Shown one piece after another: positions 1-6,761 of a stretch of 7,946 bases of DNA. Position numbers and translations under genes: made by a program. Within the stretch, counting starts at the first letter, position 1. Each line of letters opens with the position of its first letter. The notes beneath the pieces were generated by a model. The model worked only from the letters and a program-made list of their open reading frames with translations. It was not told where the DNA came from and made no database searches. This DNA is from Actinomycetota bacterium (GTDB lineage: Bacteria > Actinomycetota > Acidimicrobiia > Acidimicrobiales > Ilumatobacteraceae): assembly GCA_026393655.1 (NCBI GenBank), contig JAPKZT010000249.1:1-7946 (forward strand). Reading direction: 5' to 3'.

Positions 1-205
1 ACTTTCGCATCGCCTCTGCTGCCGTAATATTTAAATCTTTACCTGCCAAAATTGCCTTGCGAATATCGCCATCAGTAACAGTGCCAATAAGTTTGTTATT
101 GTCATCAACTACGAGTGCAATCTGAAGAGCACTATTGGTAATAGCTTCAATTGTTTGGCGAAGTGTCATCGAACTCGACACAAGGGCATCTTGCCAACTA
201 GACAT
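1..205 (-). CDS. ptmE: CBS-domain sugar-1-phosphate nucleotidyltransferase (PtmE-like), N-terminal part only
   Basis: The first 68 codons are present; the rest lies beyond position 1. The peptide starts MSSWQDALVSSSMTLRQTIE and continues into a CBS-type segment with ALVVDDNNKLIGTVTDGDIR at residues 32-51. This N-terminal CBS module, with its GTVTDGDIR signature, is typical of PtmE-like enzymes, in which CBS repeats precede a GT-A type nucleotidyltransferase domain. In Campylobacter jejuni, PtmE makes GDP-glucosamine from glucosamine 1-phosphate, the entry to the GDP-linked legionaminic acid route. The start is an ATG at 205-203 preceded by AGAGG, 10 bases after the legH stop, so it is the last visible gene of the operon. 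The catalytic domain is not visible, so substrate and nucleotide preference are inferred from the CBS module and context. A stand-alone CBS protein cannot be excluded. Confidence 0.75.
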   Translation of the reverse strand, partial: MSSWQDALVSSSMTLRQTIEAITNSALQIALVVDDNNKLIGTVTDGDIRKAILAGKDLNITAAEAMRK

Positions 206-207
206 TG

Positions 208-212
208 CCTCT
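208..212 (-). promoter_or_regulatory. Shine-Dalgarno sequence of the ptmE-like gene
   Basis: On the minus strand AGAGG lies 2 bases before the ATG at 205-203, in the 10-base gap after the legH stop. The spacing is short. It is nevertheless the clearest ribosome binding site in the leg operon, since most of the other genes there start by stop/start overlap or within 4 bases of the upstream stop without a purine-rich motif. Confidence 0.5.
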
Positions 213-215
213 ATT

Positions 216-851
216 CTAATTGTCTAATTGCTTTGCGGGGTTCCCAACGACAATCGCAGAATCTTTGACATTGTGGCGTACAACAGCGCCAGCACCAATA
301 ACACAATTATCACCAATTTCAATTCCTTGAATAACTACAGCTCCTGCTCCGATAAATGAACCACGACCGATTTTTACCGAACCTGAAATTATTGCTCCAG
401 GAGAGATAACCACATGGTCAGAAATTATTACGTCATGATCAACCGATGCTCGAGTGTTGATAACCACATTTTCGCCAACGCGCACTCTGTTTTGCAAAAC
501 TGCACCCGCCATGATCTGCGCACTCTCATTTACTTGGCACTCAGATCCGATTGTTGCTGATGGATGAGTTACTCCAATAAATTTAAAGCCGAGGTTAAGC
601 CAGCGATTATAAATTTCTTGTCTTGCTTGAGTGTTCTTAGTAGATCCAAGACCGTTAATTAATTCGGTTTTTTTCGGATCAAGTGTTTTAATGAAGTCAT
701 CGTTGCCAACAACCGGTACACCAAAAATTAGACTGCCAGCTTCAAGTTGCGAGTCAATTATTCCGATAACTGTGTTGCCTGAGGCAAGTAGCGCATCAAG
801 CACAACTCGACCGTGACCGCCACACGCGATCAAATATCTCTGGGTAGACAT
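216..851 (-). CDS. legH: Legionaminic acid pathway acetyltransferase, NeuD/PglD-like LbH family
   Basis: A 211-residue cytoplasmic enzyme of the NeuD/PglD acyltransferase family, normal in length. The N-terminal third is the small sugar-nucleotide-binding domain, with ACGGHGRVVLDAL at residues 9-21. From about residue 95 to the end runs a left-handed beta helix made of hexapeptide turns (for example IGSECQV, VGENVV, IGRGSFIGAGAVV, IGDNCVIGAGAVV). H139 in the stretch ASVDHD matches the catalytic histidine of PglD-type N-acetyltransferases. In this operon its likely job is to acetylate the 4-amino group of the LegC product, using acetyl-CoA, to give the 2,4-diacetamido-2,4,6-trideoxy sugar. It starts 3 bases after the legI stop with no evident ribosome binding site, which suggests translational coupling. 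Sialic acid O-acetyltransferase (NeuD) activity is the main alternative; the presence of LegB and LegC favours N-acetylation. Confidence 0.85.
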   Translation of the reverse strand: MSTQRYLIACGGHGRVVLDALLASGNTVIGIIDSQLEAGSLIFGVPVVGNDDFIKTLDPKKTELINGLGSTKNTQARQEIYNRWLNLGFKFIGVTHPSATIGSECQVNESAQIMAGAVLQNRVRVGENVVINTRASVDHDVIISDHVVISPGAIISGSVKIGRGSFIGAGAVVIQGIEIGDNCVIGAGAVVRHNVKDSAIVVGNPAKQLDN

Positions 852-854
852 TGG

Positions 855-1937
855 TTAAATCAATTCATTTTCGGCGATGTCGCGCGTTGATTTTGTTCCG
901 AGAAGATCCCAATATTTGAAAGGTGACTGCCCAGTGCCAGGTCGTTTAACGACGATATTTTCAATCGTAAAAGTATCGCCTGTTTTAATTGGCTTACAAG
1001 CAACGATGCTTCGACGTGCAACTTGCTGATTTTTTTGTTCATTAACTGTTGCTGATTTTTCAGCACTGCCGAAAGCAATTTCGATGTCTCGGATATTTGC
1101 GACAAGTCTCTTGAACTCATCGGGTTCTAAAGACGCCTTATGATCCGGACCAGATAAATCGCGACTAGTCGTGAGATGTTTTTCAATAACGGTTGCACCC
1201 ATCGCCACGGCACCAACAGCAATATGTGTGCCAACCGAGTGGTCAGACAAACCGACTTGACAATCAAATTTTTCGCGCAAAGTAACCATGGCTCGAAGAT
1301 TGATATCTCTTGGTGATGTCGGATAGTCAGTAGTGCAATGCAGAAGTGTGACCCGTTTTTTCAATGTGTCTCTTCCGGCATCGCTAGACAGAGCTTGTTT
1401 GCAGGCAGCAATTGATGCTTCTGAATTTTTGTCGGTGGTCATACCAAAAGCAACAACCCCAAGCGCCAACTCAATTTCGTCAATCGTGCTCATGCCGGTT
1501 GAAAGAATTATTTTGTCAGCACATCTTGCGACTTCTAACAAAAATGGCGCGTTTGTCAGTTCTCCTGACCCAATTTTAATTGTTGAAAGTTTAAGATTAG
1601 AAACCAAAAATTTAAGACTTTCGCTATCAAATGGCGTCGAGAGAAATTCAATGCCACTAGTTTTACAATATTCAAATAGTTCGCGTTGCTGAGCATGCGA
1701 CAACTCAAGGCGCTGCAACATTTCAAGTTGCGTTTCCTGGCTACCTGTCTGTGCAATTTGATAGTCGGCTTTTTTAGCACTAGTTGTAACTATTGAACTG
1801 GCTACAAACGATTGAAATTTAACTGCATCTGCTTTTGCAACGACCGCAGCGTCAACAAGTTTTCGAGCAAGTTCAATTGAACCGTTGTGGTTCACGCCTG
1901 CTTCGGCAATGATAAAAGTTTTTGGCGTATTTGTCAT
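855..1937 (-). CDS. legI: N,N'-diacetyllegionaminate synthase (NeuB family)
   Basis: A 360-residue cytoplasmic PEP-dependent synthase. It condenses 2,4-diacetamido-2,4,6-trideoxymannose with phosphoenolpyruvate to give N,N'-diacetyllegionaminic acid. The NeuB-type TIM barrel fills residues 1-290: AEAGVNHNGS at 11-20, KFQSF at 40-44, LSTPFD at 99-104, KIGSGEL at 121-127, LSTGMS at 145-150, LLHCTTDYPT at 198-207, GLSDHS at 229-234, and IEKHLT followed by DHKASL at 251-270. The C-terminal SAF (antifreeze-like) domain covers about 305-360, with ARRSIVA around R309 and KRPGTG at 331-336. All family landmarks are intact. The insert around 165-195 between barrel strands is, as I recall, normal for LegI. 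The start codon overlaps the legG stop by one base (TAATG), so translation is probably by re-initiation. NeuB (sialic acid) and PseI (pseudaminic acid) are alternatives, but the neighbours point to LegI. Confidence 0.92.
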   Translation of the reverse strand: MTNTPKTFIIAEAGVNHNGSIELARKLVDAAVVAKADAVKFQSFVASSIVTTSAKKADYQIAQTGSQETQLEMLQRLELSHAQQRELFEYCKTSGIEFLSTPFDSESLKFLVSNLKLSTIKIGSGELTNAPFLLEVARCADKIILSTGMSTIDEIELALGVVAFGMTTDKNSEASIAACKQALSSDAGRDTLKKRVTLLHCTTDYPTSPRDINLRAMVTLREKFDCQVGLSDHSVGTHIAVGAVAMGATVIEKHLTTSRDLSGPDHKASLEPDEFKRLVANIRDIEIAFGSAEKSATVNEQKNQQVARRSIVACKPIKTGDTFTIENIVVKRPGTGQSPFKYWDLLGTKSTRDIAENELI

Positions 1938-3097
1938 TAAAAATTGTCGAAGAATATTTTTTGTGTAGTCAACTTCGCGTTTTTCAGCGTATCGGCGATG
2001 CTATTTGCCGTATCGCCAGAGCCGTATTTACTTGTAGTTGCAAGACAACGGGCCTTCCATGAGGGCGAAAGCGCTGTCTCAATAGCGGTACGAATTTCGT
2101 CGTGACCAAATTTGCAGTCGATGATTGAATCAGCGCGAAGCCGACCATCTTGGCGCGTGCCGATATTGACAGTCGGCACATGAAGTGCAGGAGCTTCGAT
2201 GATTCCGCTCGAAGAGTTTCCGATAACGACATCGGCAATTCTCATTAAGTTGAGATAGTTTTTCTGACCCAGTGATTTGTACAGAACTCGTCGCTTTGGT
2301 TCGCGCAATACAAATTTGGTTATCTCATCATGCACATATTTGTATCCAGGGTCGGCATTGACACCAGTGAACACAATTGTTGCATGAGCAAAATGATCAA
2401 GCGCAGCGAGCAACTCGGTTATTTCAGTAGTCATAGACATTTCGCTTCGAGTCGTCGGATGAACCGTTACTAGCAATAATTCTTTTTGAATTTCAATGCC
2501 GATTACGGATGCCAATTCATCTCGTGTCATTTTTTCAAGATTCAGTAAGGCGTCAACTCCGAGTGCCCCAACATTAAAAACTGTGTTCGGCGATTCACCA
2601 AGTTGAATTAACCTGGTTTGGTAATCTTCTGCTGCGCAAAAATGAAGGTTTGACATTTTCGTAATTGAATGTCTGATGCTGTCGTCAAATGCACCGGTGG
2701 TGACTTCTCCCCCATGAATATGCGCAATTGGAATACCTAAAATCAGTGCGGCTTGGGCTGCACCAAGAATTTCGTATCTGTCGCCCAATATGACGAGAAG
2801 GTCTGGTTTAAGTTTTGCGAAAGCATCGGCAAGTTGCGATGTAGCCCGACCCAAAGCATGGGCTATCTCAAGAACCGAATCATCAGAAAGTTCAAGATCA
2901 ACCAAAGCATCGGCGGTGAACCCATCTTGTTCAATGAATTTAATTGTTGAACCGTGTTGTGCAGATAAATGTGCACCAGTGACGACGAGTTGAAAATCTA
3001 TTTCTGAGTCTTGCTTAAGCAAAGACATCAATGGTGCGAGCAGTCCGTACTCTGCTCGAGTTCCGGTAACTACGCAAATTTTTCGGTTTGAACTCAT
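1937..3097 (-). CDS. legG: Hydrolysing NDP-sugar 2-epimerase of legionaminic acid synthesis (NeuC/WecB family)
   Basis: A 386-residue GT-B fold enzyme that inverts C2 of the NDP-linked 2,4-diacetamido-2,4,6-trideoxyglucose and releases the nucleotide, giving the free 6-deoxymannosamine-type sugar used by LegI. Visible motifs are VTGTRAEYG at residues 10-18, LGDRYE at 104-109, HIHGGE at 126-131, the DDSIRHSITKMS stretch at 138-149, GNSSSGIIE at 293-301 and NIGTRQDGR at 311-319. These are characteristic of the NeuC/LegG hydrolysing branch; WecB-type non-hydrolysing epimerases differ in these segments. Length is normal. The start codon overlaps the legC stop by 4 bases (ATGA) and the stop overlaps the legI start by one base. 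AGGA lies only 2 bases before the ATG, too close to be a convincing binding site. No membrane segment or signal peptide is seen. Confidence 0.92.
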   Translation of the reverse strand: MSSNRKICVVTGTRAEYGLLAPLMSLLKQDSEIDFQLVVTGAHLSAQHGSTIKFIEQDGFTADALVDLELSDDSVLEIAHALGRATSQLADAFAKLKPDLLVILGDRYEILGAAQAALILGIPIAHIHGGEVTTGAFDDSIRHSITKMSNLHFCAAEDYQTRLIQLGESPNTVFNVGALGVDALLNLEKMTRDELASVIGIEIQKELLLVTVHPTTRSEMSMTTEITELLAALDHFAHATIVFTGVNADPGYKYVHDEITKFVLREPKRRVLYKSLGQKNYLNLMRIADVVIGNSSSGIIEAPALHVPTVNIGTRQDGRLRADSIIDCKFGHDEIRTAIETALSPSWKARCLATTSKYGSGDTANSIADTLKNAKLTTQKIFFDNF

Positions 3098-4272
3098 AGT
3101 CCTAAGTTTGCGCTACTTGGCACATTGATCAAAGAACTCAGGAGCATTTGCGCGACTGGTAATTCTGCGCGAGGCGAGTTGTCGTACATCGGCAACTGAT
3201 GAAGCAGGTTCCATGCGGGGCGACACAAATAACCTTTTGCACGCGAAGCCGTGAGCAGCTCATTTCGAATCTGCAAGTTTGGTTTCTTGAGTCGAACAGT
3301 ATTCAGCCAATAATTAGATGTTGTTCCTTTTGGTTCACTAATAAATTCGAGAGACTCTGAACTTTTCAGTGCAATGTCGTATTTATTGGCAAGGTTTCTT
3401 TTGTCGCGTAAAAATTTGTCTAATCGATCTAGTTGAGCGCAGCCAAGGGCAGCATTTAAATTTGGCATGCGATAGTTCCATGCGGTTTTGTCATGCATGA
3501 ACTCCCATTCATGTGCGAGTTTCGCGGTTGTGGCAAGATGGCGGATTTTTGTGGCGAGCGATTCGTCGTCTGTAAGAATTGCACCACCACCGCCGGTTGT
3601 GATGGTCTTGTTGCCGTTAAAACTTAAAATTCCACAAACACCAAATGTTCCAGTGTGTTTTTTGCCAACATAACTTCCGAGCGACTCGGCTGCGTCTTCA
3701 ACTATTGGCAAGCCGAATTCGTTGGCGATCAAAATAAGTTCTTCAATCTGCATTGGATGGCCAAATGTGTGCATTGGCACAATTGCGCCGATGCGTCGAC
3801 CTGTTTTTGTGTTAAACAAATCATCGCCCTGTTGAGTTGTCGCTGACGCAAGGTGTTTTCGTAAAGCAACCGGATCTAATCCAAGTGTCACTGGGTCACT
3901 GTCAGCAAAATGTGGGGTTGCGCCGCAATGTGCAACCGCGTTGGCTGTGGCGACAAAACTCAGTGACGGGATTATCACTTCGTCACCAGGTTTGATGCCC
4001 ACCGAATGCAACGCAAGATGAAGTGCACTAGTGCCGTTGACAATCGCGATTACATGTGCAGCCCCGGTGATTTTTGAAAGTTGATTTTCGAAACGAGTGA
4101 TGAACTCACCAACTGATGAGACCCAACCAGATGACAAGCACTCGGCAACCATTTTGTGCTCATGAGGACCAATGTTTGGTTCGTGCAGAGCAATCGTTGA
4201 TTTTTCAATTGGCCCTAGTACAGAAGTTAGTACTTCAAGAAATTCTCGTGTCGGGAGATCGTAAGTCGTCAT
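3094..4272 (-). CDS. legC: LegC-type PLP-dependent C4 aminotransferase (DegT/DnrJ/EryC1 family)
   Basis: A 392-residue PLP enzyme that transfers an amino group to the 4-keto sugar made by LegB, probably using glutamate. It has the DegT/DnrJ/EryC1 fold: NGTSALHLAL at residues 79-88 (cofactor phosphate contacts), SLSFVATANA at 103-112, VEDAAESLGS at 191-200 with D193 expected to bind the PLP ring nitrogen, and SFNGNKTITTGGGG at 217-230 with K222 as the Schiff-base lysine. An N-terminal extension of about 25 residues precedes LHEPNIG, followed by LSSGWVSSVGEF at 46-57; this opening is typical of the LegC branch rather than of PseC or PglE. The start lies 4 bases after the legB stop with no obvious binding site, and the stop overlaps the legG start, so all three are likely co-translated. 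Confidence 0.9.
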   Translation of the reverse strand: MTTYDLPTREFLEVLTSVLGPIEKSTIALHEPNIGPHEHKMVAECLSSGWVSSVGEFITRFENQLSKITGAAHVIAIVNGTSALHLALHSVGIKPGDEVIIPSLSFVATANAVAHCGATPHFADSDPVTLGLDPVALRKHLASATTQQGDDLFNTKTGRRIGAIVPMHTFGHPMQIEELILIANEFGLPIVEDAAESLGSYVGKKHTGTFGVCGILSFNGNKTITTGGGGAILTDDESLATKIRHLATTAKLAHEWEFMHDKTAWNYRMPNLNAALGCAQLDRLDKFLRDKRNLANKYDIALKSSESLEFISEPKGTTSNYWLNTVRLKKPNLQIRNELLTASRAKGYLCRPAWNLLHQLPMYDNSPRAELPVAQMLLSSLINVPSSANLGL

Positions 4273-4276
4273 CTAT

Positions 4277-5269
4277 TTAAATGTTGTAACGATCTGCCTT
4301 GTAGCGCGACAAATTATTCGGGTCTGAGAACCAGTCAATTGTTCGTTGTAATCCGATTTTGAAACCTTCGGCACCATCCAACGACGGCTTCCATTTGAGA
4401 AGTTTTTCGGCTTTTTCAATTGAAGCGTGCAGTCTTTCGACTTCAGAATTCTTGGGACGATCACGTTGTTTGTCGTTGGCGAGTTTTAGATCAATGCCCA
4501 TAAGTTTTGCGATTGTTTTGGCAGTATCTTCAACAGAGATTTCAAAACCACTGCCAAGATTTATTGTTTCGCCAATAATTGCGTCGCTTTCGGCAGCAGC
4601 GATGAAGCCAGATGCTGTGTCTTCAACAAATGTGAAGTCACGCGTTGGCGAAAGTGCGCCAAGTTTTACTTCTCGATTTGTTGCAAGTTGACTAATAATT
4701 GTTGGGATAACCGCCCGCGCAGATTGTCTTGGCCCATATGTATTGAACGGTCGAAGAATTCCGACTGGTAAATCAAACGAAGCATGAAAACTTAACGCAA
4801 GTTGATCGGCACCGACTTTTGATGCCGCATATGGCGACTGCGGATGCAATGGGTGTTTCTCATCAATCGGAATATATTGCGCTGTGCCGTAAACCTCACT
4901 GGTTGAAGTTTGTACAACACGCGACACATTGTGGCGTCGCGCTGCCTGCAAAATATTTAATGTGCCCTTAATATTCGTGTCTATATACGTGTCGGGCGAA
5001 TGATACGAATATGGGATCGCAATTAGAGCTGCGAGGTTCAAAATTACTTCTTGACCAGATACTGCAGCATCAACACCGTGAGGATCGCGAATATCTCCGG
5101 CGAAAACATCAAGGCTGTCACGAACTGACTGGTTTACGTCATCAAGCCATCCCCAAGAATTAAATGAGTTATAAAGGACAAATGCTCGTACTTGATGTCC
5201 GCGTTTAATAAGTGCTTCTACTAAGTGCGAACCGATAAAGCCATCTGCGCCAGTTACGAGAATTTTCAT
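4277..5269 (-). CDS. legB: NDP-N-acetylglucosamine 4,6-dehydratase, LegB type (extended SDR)
   Basis: A 330-residue extended short-chain dehydrogenase/reductase, first committed enzyme of the pathway. It should convert NDP-N-acetylglucosamine (GDP-linked if PtmE feeds it) to the 4-keto-6-deoxy sugar. The nucleotide-binding motif TGADGFIGSH is at residues 6-15, NLAA at 78-81, TSTSEVYGTA at 121-130 (S124 and E125 in the dehydratase active-site position), YAASK at 147-151 (catalytic Tyr147 and Lys151) and LRPFNTYGPRQ at 172-182. Length is normal and it is cytoplasmic. The STSEVYG plus DEKHPL combination resembles LegB rather than the membrane-bound PglF/CapD dehydratases. It starts 3 bases after the stop of the small membrane protein gene; a possible AGGT lies about 10 bases before the ATG. 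GDP-mannose or dTDP-glucose dehydratase activity is less likely given the neighbours. Confidence 0.9.
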   Translation of the reverse strand: MKILVTGADGFIGSHLVEALIKRGHQVRAFVLYNSFNSWGWLDDVNQSVRDSLDVFAGDIRDPHGVDAAVSGQEVILNLAALIAIPYSYHSPDTYIDTNIKGTLNILQAARRHNVSRVVQTSTSEVYGTAQYIPIDEKHPLHPQSPYAASKVGADQLALSFHASFDLPVGILRPFNTYGPRQSARAVIPTIISQLATNREVKLGALSPTRDFTFVEDTASGFIAAAESDAIIGETINLGSGFEISVEDTAKTIAKLMGIDLKLANDKQRDRPKNSEVERLHASIEKAEKLLKWKPSLDGAEGFKIGLQRTIDWFSDPNNLSRYKADRYNI

Positions 5270-5272
5270 TTG

Positions 5273-5566
5273 CTATCGACCTGTTGATCCGGTCAGTTTG
5301 GAGATCAAAACTGCCAATATCACTGAAATGAAAACTGCTAACACGACTCCAGAGAAGATGCTAGTGATGCCGACTGCACCTACTGATCGGATATTCCAAG
5401 AATTTGTCGTCGGTGCGGATAAATTGGAACCTTGATTCTCGACTCGAACCGCATGCGATTTAGTTGTATTGGAATTTCGGTTTTTTGTGACCAACCACAA
5501 TGTAATCAGGCTCAGCCCGATGATTGCAATAGACCTGACCGTAACATCAAGGACGGTGAGTGACAT
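5273..5566 (-). CDS. Small two-helix membrane protein of unknown function, head of the leg operon
   Basis: I do not recognise this gene. From the ATG at 5566 it encodes 97 residues; an in-frame GTG at 5584 would add six. There are two strongly hydrophobic segments, about residues 9-27 (VTVRSIAIIGLSLITLWLV) and about 62-90 (from SVGAVGITS to AVLISKL). They are separated by some 35 polar residues rich in Asn, Thr and Ser, and the protein ends with a short basic tail. It has no cysteine. It is probably an integral inner-membrane protein with both ends on the same side. Evidence that it is real: an open frame with two clean helices, and a stop only 3 bases before legB, in line with the packing of the other leg genes. 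Against it: no clear ribosome binding site at either start, and this would otherwise be an ordinary divergent promoter region. A role in export or assembly of the legionaminic acid glycan is only a guess from position. Confidence 0.6.
   Translation of the reverse strand: MSLTVLDVTVRSIAIIGLSLITLWLVTKNRNSNTTKSHAVRVENQGSNLSAPTTNSWNIRSVGAVGITSIFSGVVLAVFISVILAVLISKLTGSTGR
5555..5560 (+). promoter_or_regulatory. Shine-Dalgarno sequence of the PDZ/Lon-like protease gene
   Basis: GGTGAG lies 4 bases before the ATG at 5565. It decides the start: the frame stays open upstream to a TTG at 5469, but no comparable purine-rich motif precedes it, and a later ATG at 5667 would leave almost no residues before the membrane helix. 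A weak -10-like TAACAT sits at 5542-5547, without a convincing -35 partner. Confidence 0.5.
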
Positions 5567-6740
5567 GAGTATCGACACAACCACGACTTCTTCTAGCGTA
5601 TCGCCAGAGGTGTCTGAAGAGCATCAACACGAGAATCAAGTAGTTATTGCGCCGCGTCAGAGAAACATGTGGTGGGCAATACCAATGCTCACAATTGTTT
5701 GGCTAGTAACTAGTGCGATAATTATTTCATCGTTGGTTCGCGTTAACTATTGGGAAGTCGCACCTGGTTCTGCAGAGCAAGTTAGCTCTAGATTTTCGTT
5801 CGACAAAGATGCTCTTCAACTTGCCGATCGCTACAAGCCGAAGTCACCAATTTTATTTGTTACTGCATTTGGATCAAAACTCTCTGCGCTTGATGCTTTG
5901 CTTGGCACGCTAGACCCAGATGTAGATGTATTAAATCGCGTTCAGAAATTTGGAACGGAAACACCTGATCAACAAAAAGCCGTCGGGTTCAAGGCAATGA
6001 TTACGGCGAAACAAATTGCAGAATATGTTGCGCTGCGACGTTTGGGCTATGAGGCATCAATAAGTTACGGAGAATTAATCATTGATCGATTTGTGTGTGA
6101 GGCCAAGCCTCGTCCACTCAGCGCATGTTTGCAACTTGCAATTGGCGACGCGATTACTTCTTTTGATGGTATTGAGATTCCAACTTTGGCTGATTTGCTT
6201 CCGCTCATGAAAAATTATTCGCCAGGTGATGTTGTTAAATTAAAAGTCACGCCGCAAAAGTCTCTTGAGTCAATTACGAAAGATGTTGAGTTGATCGCCA
6301 GTCCAGATGATCCAAATCGCACAATTATCGGAGTCTGGCCTGCAGACACAAGAATTGTTAAGTTGCCGTTTGAAGTTGATATTGACACCGACTTGATTGG
6401 TGGGCCATCTGCTGGTCTTGCCTTCACTTTGGCTTTATTAGACGAATTAACTCCCGGCGATCTAACAGGTGGAGTTAAAGTAGCCGCGACCGGCACGATT
6501 GACGGTGATGAAACAGTTGGTGCGATTGGTGCATTGCGTCAGAAAACAGTTGCCGTCAAAGCCTCTGGTGCCAAAGTATTTTTCGTGCCAAGTTCACAAT
6601 CAGCGGAAGAAATTGAAGCGGCAAAGCGAGTTGCAGGATCAAAACTACGCATTGCTCCCGTTGCAAATCTTGGCGAAGTGTTGGCAATTCTCAAAGAGAT
6701 GGGGGGCAGCGATATTTCTAATGACGCGATAGAGCTCTAG
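5565..6740 (+). CDS. Membrane-anchored PDZ-domain, Lon-like Ser-Lys protease (YlbL-like)
   Basis: A 391-residue protein anchored by one helix at residues 37-58, after a Ser/Thr-rich cytoplasmic N-terminus ending in basic residues (RQRN, positive-inside), so the rest is extracytoplasmic. Residues 60-165 form the family's N-terminal region, about 165-245 a PDZ-like domain (IGDAITSFDGIEI at 193-205), and 260-380 a Lon-type proteolytic domain. The catalytic serine is S282 in GGPSAGLAFTL. The partner lysine is K327 in GAIGALRQKTVAVKASGAK, 45 residues later, close to the spacing in Lon. GDLTGG and ATGTIDGDETVGAIGAL are also typical. There is no ATPase domain, as in YlbL and SepM, which cleave secreted or membrane-proximal peptides; the substrate here is unknown. 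C178 and C188, the only cysteines, flank an insert in the PDZ region. It is followed after 21 bases by the DivIVA-like gene, probably co-transcribed at least in part. Confidence 0.88.
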   Translation: MSIDTTTTSSSVSPEVSEEHQHENQVVIAPRQRNMWWAIPMLTIVWLVTSAIIISSLVRVNYWEVAPGSAEQVSSRFSFDKDALQLADRYKPKSPILFVTAFGSKLSALDALLGTLDPDVDVLNRVQKFGTETPDQQKAVGFKAMITAKQIAEYVALRRLGYEASISYGELIIDRFVCEAKPRPLSACLQLAIGDAITSFDGIEIPTLADLLPLMKNYSPGDVVKLKVTPQKSLESITKDVELIASPDDPNRTIIGVWPADTRIVKLPFEVDIDTDLIGGPSAGLAFTLALLDELTPGDLTGGVKVAATGTIDGDETVGAIGALRQKTVAVKASGAKVFFVPSSQSAEEIEAAKRVAGSKLRIAPVANLGEVLAILKEMGGSDISNDAIEL

Positions 6741-6742
6741 GC

Positions 6743-6761
6743 AAGGTTTAACCTTATATAT
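6743..6761 (+). promoter_or_regulatory. Short palindrome and possible leaderless promoter before the DivIVA-like gene
   Basis: The 21-base gap holds a perfect 13-base odd palindrome, AAGGTTTAACCTT (6743-6755), followed by TATATA (6756-6761) directly against the ATG at 6762. No ribosome binding site is seen at normal distance; the AAGG is 15 bases from the ATG. TAACCT at 6749-6754 fits the actinobacterial -10 pattern TANNNT, with its last base 8 before the start codon, as expected for a leaderless transcript. The palindrome could instead be an operator or a weak hairpin. It lacks a following T-run, so it is not a convincing terminator. Confidence 0.3.

Noticed and set aside
668..674. Run of seven T (A7 in legH), with similar A-runs in legI, considered as phase-variation tracts
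   Set aside because: Seven bases is short for a contingency tract, such runs are common in AT-rich genes, and all frames are intact.
5475..5495. A AAA AAC slippery heptamer in frame in the small membrane protein gene (minus strand)
   Set aside because: A -1 shift there would read only about eight codons before a stop, and no stimulatory structure is evident. It is probably a chance A-run.
5469..5564. In-frame upstream extension of the protease gene from a TTG
   Set aside because: It lacks a binding site, would overlap the small membrane gene by more than 100 bases, and the added residues show no family feature. The ATG at 5565 has GGTGAG at good spacing.
6743..6755. Palindrome read as a transcription terminator of the protease gene
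   Set aside because: The stem is at most five or six mostly AT pairs, with no T-run after it, and the next gene starts 7 bases later on the same strand.
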